Shown piece after piece: positions 36,331-46,903 of a stretch of DNA of 64,000 nt. Below the pieces are notes generated by a model. That model was not told where the DNA came from. It ran no database searches and was given only the letters and a program-made list of their open reading frames with translations. The stretch covers positions 85,144,150 to 85,208,149 of the forward strand of contig JAPWDM010000001.1 in NCBI GenBank assembly GCA_035578155.1, read 5' to 3'. The stretch's first letter is position 1. Each line of letters starts with the position of its first letter. This DNA is from Brachynemurus nebulosus. Taxonomy: Eukaryota > Arthropoda > Insecta > Neuroptera > Myrmeleontidae. The position numbers and the translations under genes are program-made.

Positions 36331-36974
36331 TTTTGCATCGGAATACAATGGTATTGTTATATGTGTTTAAAATGATTTATTTTCAGACTAATATAAGTAG
36401 GCACAGTAAATTTAAAAAAAGTGAACTAATTGTTATAATAAATGTAATTTAAAAAATATTATGAAAAGTGAGTTTTTATTTATGAAATATGAATTTTAGA
36501 ATTTTTAGAAAGAAAAAATATCTTCGTAAAGGCCTTTCAGTTCACTATTTAAGGTCCTTTTTTAATATTTTAAAATAAAGCACAAAGGCTATTGGCGGAT
36601 AAGCATGGGTAGGAATGCCTCGGACGAAATGTGTTGGTTTTTTTCCTGCTAACTGCTATCGACATAAAATTGAAATTTACTGAGATTCAGCCCTTAAAAA
36701 CTTAAAACCTTTTTTAAAGCCCCGATCAGCCGGACACTTATTATCAGTTTTGAAAACAACAAAATAACAATCCGCCTGTACCCTTTCAACCACATTTAGA
36801 TATTTTGAAAATACCGAAGATGAAGCGAAAAATTCGACTCTCATGATGGGGCCCCGCTGCTCACGGCGTTTTTTCTTATTGTAGGTTGTAAGTTCTCCAA
36901 ATCCCAAAGCGTAACATGGCACACTCAAGACACTACGCCTTTGTTGATAATGATAACAGATGTTGTCATTATTC
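36331..36974. other. Intergenic sequence, nothing certain
   Basis: A minus-strand open frame of 156 codons (36,677-37,147) crosses the next MITE and shows no recognised domain, so I do not call it a gene. Confidence 0.4.
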
Positions 36975-37179
36975 TTTAAGGCTGATCGTCCAGGGAATGT
37001 GCGGATATGTGCGAAATTTAATTCGGACGAGTACGCATGGAAACGGACGAACAATCCAAACAGCTGTGAAGCAATACATCCTCGTTCATTGAAAGCGTTT
37101 TTTTTTCCGTCCGTTTCAATCGTATTCGTCCGAATTAAATTTCGCACGTATCCGTATCCAATGGACGGCCAGTCTTAAA
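36975..37179. mobile_element. 205-bp foldback MITE, ~85-bp arms
   Basis: TTTAAGGCTGATCGTCCA...GAAATTTAATTCGGACGA at the left pairs with TCGTCCGAATTAAATTTC...TGGACGGCCAGTCTTAAA at the right, through AAACGGACG near the centre. It is GC-richer than its flanks. Confidence 0.8.
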
Positions 37180-37771
37180 TACCTCAACGTCAATAGGAAC
37201 AATGTTCGATTCTAAACGGACAATATAGTTGGGTGTAATTTTTTAAAGATGCAAAAGATATTTAAAATAAAAAAGTTCCTTTCGCTTTTTTTTTTTCATT
37301 TTTTTTACAAATTAGTGTGCAGAGACTTAAAATATAGACCGAGCTCCGACCGTGTTTTTCGCTACCCCACCAGATGATTCTTTGGAAGTAACCTAAATTA
37401 ATCGCAAATATACCCTAAATTATGAATTCCTAGGCCGACTTTGTGAATTCCGTTAAATTATATTTTTAATTAATTTTTATAAGTAGCTCAAATCAGAGGG
37501 TTACTTACCTTAGAAAATGATTCTTTGAAAATTATATATTTTGTGTAAAATTGTGCATATTTTACAAAAAAAAAGTGGTCTGCCTCTCAAATTTGAATTT
37601 TATTAGCCCGGCAGACCTACTCAAGTTTATTAATTATCCTCATAAGACCTACTCCACAAGTTTAGGATCGTCTTTATCTAGGAAACATTGTCTGCCTCAT
37701 AAAAAGCAATAACGAATATGACAGACTTAATTTTTAATGTTTATGTATTTGTTGTTGTTTAATTGCTTGTT
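37180..37771. other. 5' flank of the nuclease-like pseudogene
   Basis: No terminal inverted repeat was recognised that would mark the left end of the multi-copy gene below. AT-rich, no other features. Confidence 0.4.
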
Positions 37772-38029
37772 ATGAACAAAATGAAACCATCAATATGTTT
37801 TTTGTGTAAAAGAAAAGATGAAAATGTTATTGCGTTTAAAAAGAACTCATTTCAAAAGTGTCGTGATATGATTGAATTTCGTAGGCTGAAAAATTATAAA
37901 TATGGTAATATTACATTATCACTAACTGTAATAAATACTCACGGCTATCATATCGAATGGTATCAAAAAGTTACGACAATGAAAAAAAAAATTCAAGATA
38001 ATTACAAAAAATTTCAGGAGACAAGAAAG
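37772..38029 (+). pseudogene. Nuclease-like pseudogene, exon 1: Cys/His N-terminus
   Basis: From ATG at 37,772 the segment encodes 86 residues starting MNKMKPSICFLCKRK, with C9-x2-C12, C30 and a later HGYHIEWYQK. This is probably a zinc-binding module. It ends at AAG|GTACGT, a good donor. The exon after the intron (38,207 on) reads DKSRISFATQKKFHNN and then stops after about 32 codons. The next few hundred bases are too worn to follow and include a ~38-bp direct duplication at 38,485-38,560 (CTCTTGCGTTTATTCAATAT). Confidence 0.65.
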
Positions 38030-38681
38030 GTACGTAATAACTATCAATTTTCTTTCAATTTAACATTTCTTAAAAACCATGAGTGAAATCTAGTATTAAT
38101 TCACAAGTGTTACCCGTTAACATTATTTATTTTTGTTATTTAATAACTTTATTAAAAATTTATCATATACATATCTAAATTAAATTTTTTACATTGCCAT
38201 ATCCAGGATAAGTCAAGGATATCATTTGCGACGCAGAAAAAGTTCCACAATAATGATTCCGAATCAAGTAAGCTTATTGCACATCGCATCGCCAAGAAAA
38301 GTTAATTTCTAAAGGAATGATGACTGAATTCCATTTACATCACGTAGGTGAAACCAACGTGGTTAATGTAGTTAAAGAAAAAAATTCGTCAAGTGCGTGT
38401 TTTTGACACGCACTAAGTAATGTCACCTCAGTGAAAGTGTTAATTTATGATTTTTTGACTCGTTTTTTAAGTACAGTGAGAATACAGCCCTCTTGCGTTT
38501 ATTCAATATGCATCTACAACGCTACAACCCTCTTGCGTTTATTCAATATGCATGTACAACTCTATAATAATGTTTCCCCCCACTATGATCACACAACGAT
38601 ATTAATATGTCATCCTTCGATGATATAAAAAAGAGTTACATGCGACTCCAGAGGTGTCAGTAAATAAGTTGTATTTTTTGC

Positions 38682-39535
38682 TCGAAAAAATTTTTGCGTG
38701 TCTTCGCGTTATGAAAATGTACAGAAAAATTCGTTACCTCTTGTTGAAAAATTAAGAAAAATGGCTGAACTAAAAACCAAGATTTACTAAAAAAAATTAG
38801 GTAGAGACTCTACTATTTATTTAGAGACTTTACTATCTATCATAAACTTTGTAGGGTAAATTTTGATAATACATGTAAGAAGTATTTAAGTAATATTACC
38901 TCTTCTAGTATTATAGACGAAACGCCACGGAATTTAATAAAAGACATTCATAATCAAGCTTTCCAAATGCTTGAGTCATATTTGATGACAGAAGTCATAG
39001 AAAAAGAAGGCGTCTTTTATTTGCAAGATATTTATAAAAAATATAAAGCTATGTTATTAGAAATGGAATCGGATTCACTGTCTTCACCATTACATTTTGA
39101 AATGTTTTTACCACATCATCTTGAAAAGAAAATTTTAAAGAAGTACGGTGATCAATTAGTAATAACTGGTATTGATCAAATCAGTCAAAAAAAAATTTTT
39201 ATAAATTAGAGTTAAATCAAATGAAGTTGTTGAAAAACTTTGCTGATAAAAACTGTGAATTAACTTTAAGAGAACAAGTTGCCTTTGATGTTCGATTAGA
39301 TGTTAAGAAAATGAAAATAAATAACATTAAACAATTTGAACCAGAAAATATTAGAGGGTGAATGTAATATTCCCAGTAAGTTATATCAGTTAATATCTGC
39401 TTTAATCAAAGGTCCAGATCCTCGTAAACTCTAACAAAGACGATATCAAGATAAAATCTGTATGTGATGATTTAATTTATGCTATTTTTAATGGTAGAGT
39501 AAGGCCTGCTAAACATTTATTGCTAGGAATGTCGA
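38682..39535 (+). pseudogene. Nuclease-like pseudogene, helical middle part 1
   Basis: Readable pieces in three frames include LVEKLRKMAELKTKIY, HKLCRVNFDNTCKKYLS, a long piece with EVIEKEGVFYLQDIYKKY and HHLEKKILKKYGDQL (38,840-39,207), then SKLYQLISALIKGPD, and finally DLIYAIFNGRVRPAKHLLLG up to the TTAA at 39,536. Frameshifts lie near 39,200 and 39,425. A ~20-bp tandem duplication (TAGAGACTYTACTATYTAT) at about 38,804-38,840 adds another disruption. No catalytic motif is visible; the part is probably helical. Confidence 0.6.
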
Positions 39536-39539
39536 TTAA

Positions 39540-39964
39540 CCCTTTGCGCTTATAAGACATGTACAGCATGACAAGGTGGTTTGTCCATTAACTCTACCAT
39601 ATTTAAAGGTGTTTTGTCTGTTGGATCATAAGACATGTACCACATGACACACTGAATGTTGAACTGTAATGACTGCTGATACTTCACATTACATGAATAT
39701 TTTATTTAATAACTGCAAACACATTCATTTATTAGAAAAATTGTAAATAAAATAATACAAAATCACGTTGAATTATCTTTTTAAAATTAAAAACTAATAA
39801 AAACAGCATTGAGGACGTATTTAGCGCATTTAGTATTCAACTTTGGGGAAACAAGGTTAGAACGTCAAAAGAATCCGTCAAAAAAAGAACGTCGGTCGTT
39901 GTCATGTACTACATGTCTTACCAGCCTATTTACAACTCACTTTTTTTTTTGTTTGAGTGCAGAG
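39540..39964. mobile_element. piggyBac-like MITE, 425 bp, TTAA target duplication
   Basis: TTAA flanks both ends (39,536-39,539 and 39,965-39,968). The ends are CCCTTTGCGCT and the inverse of CTCTGCACTC. A longer inner motif TAAGACATGTACNRCATGAC occurs near the left end (39,553), again at about 39,629, and inverted near the right end. Removing the element and one TTAA joins GMS-I-K-SLT in frame in the host pseudogene, which fixes its boundaries. Confidence 0.9.
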
Positions 39965-40631
39965 TTAAATCTTTAACCAATAGTCGGAAGGTATTAACTA
40001 TATTAAATAAATTAGGTCACAGTATTGGATATAAAACAGTGGAAGAATTTGAAACTGAAATGACTTATAATGTTTATAATAATATAATAAACTGATACCA
40101 GTTGGTATTAAACCGAGGAGAAATTTAAGTACGCATGTTGCTTTTGACAACTATGATTGTTTTATGGAAACTTTGAACGGCAAAGACACTCTGCATGATA
40201 CGGTAGGGATAATTTATCAATTTAAGATAACAGAAAATGAAACTGATAATATAACTGGTAACGAAACTTCAACTCAAATGACTGTATTAAATGACGAGAT
40301 TATAGAGCCAGTTCGGAAAAAAAGGAAATTTGAAGAAATTCCCCGTGACATTACTCCATATAATAAAAAACCCAAAGCTAAAACGCTATTACATTCATTA
40401 CAAAATACAGTTAAAATTATACAAAGCGATAGTCAAACAAAAGAAAATGCTATAATACGAGATCTACTATGGGCTATATCTTTAAAATATATTGAGAGGA
40501 CACCGATGTGGATTGGTTATAATTCAAACATTATCATTGATAATAGCGAAGTGCAAGTCGTGGATTACTTGCCACCACGATCGTGTATCTTGCCACAGAT
40601 TAACTCATCAGTTCACTACCAACATCATACA
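39965..40631 (+). pseudogene. Nuclease-like pseudogene, middle part 2
   Basis: After the TTAA the frame reads KSLTNSRKVLTILNKLGHSI, then GYKTVEEFETEMTY. A one-base shift near 40,093 moves it to LIPVGIKPRRN, VAFDNYDCFMETLNGKDTLH and onward to MWIGYNSNI. A basic patch RKKRKFEEIP could be a nuclear localisation signal. A last frameshift near 40,613 precedes the hAT insertion (PTSYTVV continues as YETMKRA beyond it). Confidence 0.65.
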
Positions 40632-40639
40632 CTGTAGTG

Positions 40640-41417
40640 CAGGGATCGGCAATCTTTTTTGGATGGCGGACCGTTTTAAAAAAAAAAATTATTTTTAGCG
40701 GGCCGCACAGTCAAATATTTTTCAATGTAGTATGTGGTTTAAGTAGGTTTTTTTTACCGAATTTTTGAATCAAAAATTCAGCTATTACAGCACTGTCTTG
40801 ATGCTACTTTAGCCCGGAACTATGATAGAAATAATTTATTTTGAAGTCTCTAGAAGCCAAAAATGACATTCACTAAAATTTGTATAACTTTCGAACGAAA
40901 AATCCTGATTTTACGAAATTTGGTAAAAATATTGGAAGTCCAAAAAGTCAGACATGTCCGATGCCCGGAATGAATTTTTAGGCATTTTTGCCTAAAAAAA
41001 TTTTTGTGGAAAAAGTGAGTTTTTTGCCCAAATTTCCTCAAGCTTTTGCCATATTTTCTTACACCGTTGGAAAGAGCAGAAAATAATCACATAAAAAGGA
41101 TTTTTGAAAAATAATTCTATGTCAAGTAGTTTCCGAGAAAAACTAATTTTTGTAAACGGACATTCGCTATATTATGCAGGATACTGCGACAGGGGTATTT
41201 TCTTTTTTTTAAACACAAATTAATATAAATATTATTAAAAATCAACATGAGAAAAAATTTTTAGTAACAATTTTATTTACATGTTATAAAACAACGGAGA
41301 ATAAAAAAAGTATAAAGTATGCTCAACTCTGCATAGGCAGAGCAAATTGTTCGAAAAGTTGTATTGCTTGGCGGGCCGCATGAAAGCTTCCAAGGGGTCG
41401 CAGGTTGCCGACCCCTG
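40640..41417. mobile_element. hAT MITE, 778 bp, 8-bp target duplication CTGTAGTG
   Basis: CTGTAGTG occurs at 40,632-40,639 and 41,418-41,425. The termini CAGGGATCGGCAATC and GGTTGCCGACCCCTG are the well-known CAGGGGTCGGCAACC-type hAT end, followed by GC-rich GGATGGCGGACC and GGGCCGCA segments. It carries an embedded HINE-like copy. It sits inside the coding region of the nuclease-like gene. Confidence 0.92.
40757..41197 (-). mobile_element. HINE-like element nested in the hAT MITE
   Basis: The reverse copy runs from CGAATTTTTGAATCAAAAATTCAGC through the TTACAGC block, CTCTAGAAGCCAAAAATG, GACATGTCCGATGCC and TTTCCGAGAAAAACTAA to GCGACAGGGGTA. There is no (TA)n expansion. Its junction with hAT sequence is the same as at 16,026/16,027. 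Confidence 0.7.
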
Positions 41418-41425
41418 CTGTAGTG

Positions 41426-43399
41426 TATGAGACTATGAAAAGAGCTCAACAAATGGCCAATGAATGTAAACAAGATGATATTATTGTAACATACGACTTA
41501 GGTATTGCTAGAGAATGGCTTTTCAAATACGATGCGAGGATGCTTCTAAATTTAAAAATATTTTTGTTAGTTTGGGAGCCTTTCATATTAAAATGACATA
41601 TTTTAAGGCTATAGGAAAATATATCAATGAATGTGGTATCACTGATATTTTTGTGCAATGTGATGTGTTGGCTGGAGAATCCGTGAATCGCTTCATCACT
41701 GGAAAGCATTATAATCGATGCAAAAGGCTTCATCCTTTAATGTCTGCAACTCTTGAAGAATTTCATTTTGAAAGGTTTCTAAAAGATGAAGGACAAGTTA
41801 TAGATGAAACTATCATTGTAGAGTTAAAACTATTTCAAACTAAATCGGCAGAATTTGAACAATCAGTTAACTTAAATGAAGAATTAAAAAAATTATTAGA
41901 TCAATACAGAAAATACAAAGACTTGACTTTACAAGGGGATCATGGTATGACTGGTAAATTTTATCTTCAGTATGTCGAATATGTTAATCTGTATTTACGA
42001 TTCTCTCGCAGTGTTCGATTAGCTGATTTTCAATTATACATTAATAGTATTTATGATATGATAGACTTATTCTTTGTTTTTAACCAACCAAACTATGTAC
42101 GATATTTACAATTACACTTAAAGAAGCTGATAGATATGAAACAAAATAACGAGGCGTTACTTAAAAAATTTAAGCGAGGTGCATTTGGTGTGAAACGTTC
42201 CGCAAGAAACATCGCAAGGGCACCCGTTGATTTAATGCTAGAACAGACCATCAACGGTGATGCTGCAAATTCTCTTGTAGGTATTACTCATTTCACAAAT
42301 TCCATTTCTGCTAGACAGTGTTGGGTTTTAAATCATAGTTTTCGTATGAACATAATCAAGAAATTAATGGAGACTATTGATATGACATATACTGATGATG
42401 TTTACCAATATTTACAAAAGAATCATATCACAAAAGATGAAAAAGCCTATAATGACATTTTGGAAATATTCGCAAAAAATATTAATCAATTTGATAGTGA
42501 ACTGAATCCTGATAAGCTGTTTCAAGTTGTAACTGGTAGAGCAGCTACAGATAATACTTCAACTTTCTTGTTCAATGTTGTTCAAATAGGAAAAACACAG
42601 AAGGAAAGATATTTTCGGCAGGTTATTGGCTATAGCTTTGATGAAACAAGTTGATATCGAATACTGTTTGACATTTCCTCTTGCACCTGCTCCACCAGCA
42701 TTATGTTATACTTCTGGTGATATGAATAAAACCGAGAAATCGGTTCTCGGAAATAAACTGAAATCAATGCTAACACCTTCCATACCAGATTTTATTAATG
42801 TACTTATAACTGATGGATTTTATATGCTTCATCGTTTAGGACCTTTTGTGCCTCCAACATTTCAGAAACTATCAGAGTCTATATTAAAGAAAATTTGTTA
42901 TACTGATGCTAGCAAAATCCATCTTATCTTTGATCGATATTTCTCGCCTTCAATTAAAGATTGTGAGCGTTTACTACGTCAATGTGAAGATGCACCATAT
43001 GCCATTTCTGGTCCATCGCAGCGTACACCCAATAATTTTAATAAAATCCTCAGAAATCATCGCTTTAAAGAAGCTCTCGTAAATTTTTTCCACAGCATTG
43101 GACAGAAAGATTTAATACCTATTTTGAAAGATAAAAAAATATTTCTAACAGTTCAAGAAAAATGTTATTCTTATGAAGTTAAAGATCCGTGTATCATTAA
43201 AACAGAAGAGCTGTCGTATCAGTGTCTTCATGAAGAAGCTGATACAAGAATTATTTTTCACGTAAATCAATGTTTACCAGGATCTAAAGTACTCATACAG
43301 GCTTCAGATACTGATATACTAATTATTTTACTTGAAAATTATTATAAATTTCTGGATGTAGAAATCTGGCTGCAATACTTTCAGAAAAAAAGACATATT
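41426..43399 (+). pseudogene. Nuclease-like pseudogene, part 3: N-terminal half of FEN1/XPG-like domain
   Basis: After a shift near 41,513 the frame is open to 42,654 (AFQIRCEDASKFKN, GKHYNRCKRLHPL, and a long helical stretch). It shifts again near 42,640 into a frame open to 43,399. In that last frame, numbered from the in-frame ATG at 42,626, I see D63 in LITDGFYMLHRLG, D103 in IHLIFDRY, E203/E204/D206 in LHEEADTRI and D228/D230 in QASDTDILIILL. The order and type of motifs match FEN1, whose active site uses D34, D86, E158/E160, D179/D181 and D233. The sequence ends at KKRHI, where the 3.5 kb insert begins. Confidence 0.7.
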
Positions 43400-43420
43400 A
43401 TACTATACAGCCATTCTTTT

Positions 43421-43811
43421 GTTACGTATGTGACACTTACACAACATTATTTAGTGATAGAAAAAAAACTAAATGATTTAAGTAAATATATAATTGTCTT
43501 ATGAATGTAAAGTGCTCTTTTTTAAAAGATGGCAAAGTTTGGCTACCATAGATTTATTAGTTTTCAAGTAGTAACAAATATTGTACTGTTACGTATGTGA
43601 CGTGAAATTACCCAACTTAAAAATATTGTGGACTTATTGGAAAAAATCTGTTAATTTGATACTTAAAAACTTATAACAAAAATTTACTGCATACCTCATT
43701 TATTTATAAGCATAACAACATATGAAACAGCAGTAGAAAATATTGCAAAAGCCTAGTAAAATAAATATTTTGTCGTTACGTATGTGACAGGGTTATTGTT
43801 ACGTATGCGAC
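43421..43811. repeat. Four direct copies of a near-palindromic 14-mer, left cluster
   Basis: GTTACGTATGTGAC lies at 43,421, 43,588 and 43,775, and GTTACGTATGCGAC at 43,798. The motif fits GTYACRTAYGTRAC, which is self-complementary. They lie downstream of the minus-strand gene, between its stop and the left edge of the insert, so they are candidate transposase-binding sites. Confidence 0.75.
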
Positions 43812-44087
43812 AAGTAAAACAAACATGAAAAGTAACACACTTTATTATTGAAACAAGAACTTATTTCACCTTAGTTAAACAGGCTTATTACTAAAGTAAG
43901 TAAATTCTAACAGTTGTAAGCCTTTTGCAGTTTTTAAAGAAATATGTAACAGTTTTGAATTCACACTTAATATTGAAAGACTATCAATGTTTTAAAACTA
44001 TTTACTACAAAATGGATTAAGCCTACAAATAAAAAACTTAATGCAAAGGATTAACTAAAAATAAAAGAACAGTAAAATATAGTAAAA

Positions 44088-46265
44088 TTACATTTCTTTA
44101 ATTGGTACATTTTTGGAAAATTGATACAGGACTCTAACGCCCACACTTTTGATTTGTGGTTGCTCCAAAATCTGAATTATGTCTTTGTTAGGAACAAGCC
44201 TTTCATCATCCTCATCAATTTTAAATACAGTTGAATCCTCACCATATTTTTTCATGAAAGTGACTAACATATCATCATTTATTTTCTTTTGGCAAACAGC
44301 TAAGTAATGAAGTTCCTTATTTTTCTCACTTAATAGTTTCACTAATACAACATCACCAGCATTTGCATCTTGTTTTTTATGATTTGAGGTAGTCACTTCG
44401 TGATTATCAATTTCTACACCTCCTGCAGGGTTTTCATCAATGTTGCCATCGTCAGAGTCATCACTGTAGACATCTTCGAATCGCAGTCGACTTCGGGTGG
44501 GTTGAACATCTTCAAATTCAGCGTCATCATTTTTGAAAATACTTACTTTCAGCATGAGTGACTTTGAAGTCTTGCTAATAAGTATTTCTCTTCCATTGTA
44601 AATTTGAAAGTGGTGCATACTTTGAATGCCACTTATTTCTTTAATATTGCTCCATCTGTCTTTAAGATATTTTCTATTTTGGTCAATGTCTTCCTTTGGT
44701 ACAAACAGTACCCGAATTTCCTTACATTTGTCCAAAGCTACTCTATAAAAATCTTCAGCGGTGGTAACCAAAGTTTGCCGGCCCTTCATTATTCTCCACA
44801 CAATCCTCTTTACCATTCCTCCAATGCCGTCCACAGCACCTTTTCCGTGACTGGAGGCAAAAAAATTCCAGTCAATGTAAACACCAAAGTCAGACTGTGC
44901 AAAACAAATGTTTGATACAGTGTAGCGGCTTTTAAATTGGCCGGCACAGTTATCAGAAAAGATATGTAAATGTTCTATTTCTGGAGCTAAAGTCCTGACT
45001 TCCTTCACCAGAACTTTTAAGAAAGTCCAAACAGAATTTTTACAGTGTTTTAAGTCATCACTGACACAAGCAAAGCTGTAAACTTTATCACCATGCCAAA
45101 CACAGCAGGTGAAAATAGTTACTTGTGAATGGCTCCAATGAGCACTCTGAATCTCATCCTGTTGTGTTAGTGAAAAATTTTCGGCAAAATCAATTTGCAT
45201 GACTGCTACATTAGTATTTACTAGAGATTTTTTACAAGAATCAAAATACTCAGCTTGAGTTTGTTTAACAATGGTGTGAGTCTTGAATCCCGGTAGTTGG
45301 GAGTTCAGCTCAATAAAAGCTTCATGTAGTGTAGTGCAAGTTTTTATCAATTCGGGTCTGTTATTAGATATTTTCCACTGTTTATACGTAATGTTTGTTT
45401 GCAGCATAACTTCCAGATTAATTAAAGTCTTTGTATCATACATACATTGATCACATTCATTGAACATACATTTTTCGTTTTTTGTATTACAGCACACTGC
45501 TTCCAGCAACTGTGAATGTTTTTTGGGAAAAAACATATCCTCTCTTGAAATTGATTCCAACAAAAAGTTAAAATTGGCATGTTTCATACATACACAAACA
45601 GTGTGTGGCATTTGACTAACTGGTAAAACATTCATTGGCCGTAGCTCATAAAACTTGGATTTCGAAATATACTTATCTGGATGAAACTGCTTGAACACCT
45701 CGTAAGCTTCATTAATACCCATAACCATGTGGCGTATTTGTTTTAAAGTGCGCTTCCCAGTTTCTGGATTTTTGACTGACTTGACGTCTCTCTTCCCTGG
45801 AGCCTGGCGACTTATTTCATCGCTATAGTAGAAGTCAATGATTATTTTCTTAAATTCCGGTGATAGTACCCTTGGACCTTTTTTCTTGGTCGTTCGAGGC
45901 CCAAATTGTTCTGACACAAGACGCTTTAATACTGCTTTTTTCTTTGATGGACTATTTGGTAGAGCACGTTTTACTTTACTAATAGCTTTGCCTAAAGTGC
46001 GAGGACTTTTGTAGCTGCCAAGTTCACCATCACAGTCTTCTTTGGTCACTTTCTTTCTCTGTCGACATACTTTTTGCCTTTCTCTATCCCTACGTCTTCT
46101 TTCTGCTAATAGATCCTTATTTTCTTTAATTTCATTGGACTGCTGTTCCCTTATAGCCTTTTGCCTCAACTTTTCTTTTTCTAGGTGTTCTTTCCATTGG
46201 TTTGGATCATTTTTTTTCTTTGCTCTCCATTTAGCAATCCTTTCTTTTGAAGTAGTTGGAGCCAT
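44088..46265 (-). CDS. Transposase-like protein, 725 residues, DDE/RNase H-like candidate
   Basis: The ATG at 46,263-46,265 follows a splice acceptor by three bases, so the 16 residues further upstream in the open frame are intronic. In order: basic coiled region (residues 1-75, SKERIAKWRAKKK, RRRRDRERQK); basic linker; Cys/His cluster (CVCMKH at 224-229; C258, C259, C266, C271, C274); a probable catalytic core with D359 in QIDFAEN, D438 in HIFSDNCAGQFKSRY and D479 in SSHGKGAVDGIGG; then an acidic patch (DVYSDDSDDGNIDEN, about 598-612) and a C-terminal domain. D-N-x-A-G-Q and HGKGxxDG are typical of a multi-copy animal protein group that I associate with DNA transposons; I cannot name it. The frame has no stops or shifts, in contrast to the broken gene around it, so it may be recent. 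Catalytic assignment is inference. Confidence 0.75.
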   Translation of the reverse strand: MAPTTSKERIAKWRAKKKNDPNQWKEHLEKEKLRQKAIREQQSNEIKENKDLLAERRRRDRERQKVCRQRKKVTKEDCDGELGSYKSPRTLGKAISKVKRALPNSPSKKKAVLKRLVSEQFGPRTTKKKGPRVLSPEFKKIIIDFYYSDEISRQAPGKRDVKSVKNPETGKRTLKQIRHMVMGINEAYEVFKQFHPDKYISKSKFYELRPMNVLPVSQMPHTVCVCMKHANFNFLLESISREDMFFPKKHSQLLEAVCCNTKNEKCMFNECDQCMYDTKTLINLEVMLQTNITYKQWKISNNRPELIKTCTTLHEAFIELNSQLPGFKTHTIVKQTQAEYFDSCKKSLVNTNVAVMQIDFAENFSLTQQDEIQSAHWSHSQVTIFTCCVWHGDKVYSFACVSDDLKHCKNSVWTFLKVLVKEVRTLAPEIEHLHIFSDNCAGQFKSRYTVSNICFAQSDFGVYIDWNFFASSHGKGAVDGIGGMVKRIVWRIMKGRQTLVTTAEDFYRVALDKCKEIRVLFVPKEDIDQNRKYLKDRWSNIKEISGIQSMHHFQIYNGREILISKTSKSLMLKVSIFKNDDAEFEDVQPTRSRLRFEDVYSDDSDDGNIDENPAGGVEIDNHEVTTSNHKKQDANAGDVVLVKLLSEKNKELHYLAVCQKKINDDMLVTFMKKYGEDSTVFKIDEDDERLVPNKDIIQILEQPQIKSVGVRVLYQFSKNVPIKEM

Positions 46266-46268
46266 TAT

Positions 46269-46620
46269 CTGCAACATAAAAAAACAAAACAGCATTAACT
46301 TGGGGTAATACACTGCATGGATGTATCTAGGCTATATTCACAATTGGTTTAGGCTGTTATTTTTGTCTAAGTTGTCAGTTACCAAATTGTAAACTGAAGG
46401 TGTCACATACGTAACAGTGTTTACTTTCAATATATTAAAATTTAAAATAAATAAAAAATATGTAGAGTTGGATAATACACATAACCTTACTTTTACCAAA
46501 TGCTATTAAATTTAAACATTCTACAAAAGACGTAATTTAAACTTTAGTATGATTCCTGTTACGTATGTGACACTAACTTGTACATAAATAAAACTATAAA
46601 TTAAAATCTTATTTACTTAC
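46269..46620 (-). other. 5' UTR intron of the transposase-like gene
   Basis: Read on the minus strand, exon 1 ends AAATAG|GTAAGTAAAT (donor at 46,620) and exon 2 starts after TTATGTTGCAG (acceptor at 46,269), three bases before ATG. The 352-nt intron contains two of the 14-mers. Good consensus sites argue for a gene that can be expressed. Confidence 0.65.
46402..46571. repeat. Two 14-mer copies upstream of the transposase-like gene
   Basis: GTCACATACGTAAC at 46,402 is the exact inverse of GTTACGTATGTGAC, and a direct copy lies at 46,558. The copy at 46,558 and the one at 43,421 share a longer match, TGTTACGTATGTGACACT plus AC, with one mismatch over 21 bp. Confidence 0.75.
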
Positions 46621-46903
46621 CTATTTAGTTAAAATCTGGTAGAAATTGTAGTTAAAGAAGTAAGCTTTCTCTTCTTAATCTCAAATCTGACTAACAGTGA
46701 AACATAGATGAATAAACAGCTGTTTAAAAAACAGGGTTTTCTCTATTTTACAAGGCCAGCTGATCAACAATCAATTTCAATCTAAAAAAAAAGTACTTAT
46801 AATTAATTTTTTTAACTGAACTCATTGATATTGGTAAACTGAAGTATTTTATAATAAGAATATGACAATCACATTGGTTTTAAAAATATTTTATTTTTTT
46901 CAG

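Larger units (their letters stand above)
43400..46903 (-). mobile_element. 3.5 kb insertion carrying an intact transposase-like gene
   Basis: The bounds come from the host frame: ...aga-cat-att before 43,400 joins gag-gtg-tct after 46,905 to give RHI-EVSV without gap. At most TT is duplicated, and TT ends the left flank and follows the insert. No terminal inverted repeats are visible at these points. The insert carries six near-palindromic 14-mers around the gene and one intron-containing gene on the minus strand. Superfamily unassigned. Confidence 0.65.

Noticed and set aside
36677..37147. 156-codon minus-strand open frame
   Set aside because: Its N-terminal third is the foldback MITE at 36,975-37,179, and the remainder has no recognised domain, no flanking splice sites that help and no homology I can recall.
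44604..44915. 103-codon + strand open frame inside the transposase-like gene
   Set aside because: It is a shadow of the 725-residue minus-strand frame.
46266..46313. Sixteen extra N-terminal residues of the transposase-like frame (MYYPKLMLFCFF...)
   Set aside because: They fall in the predicted intron, upstream of the TTGCAG acceptor; the MAPTTSKER start is more plausible.
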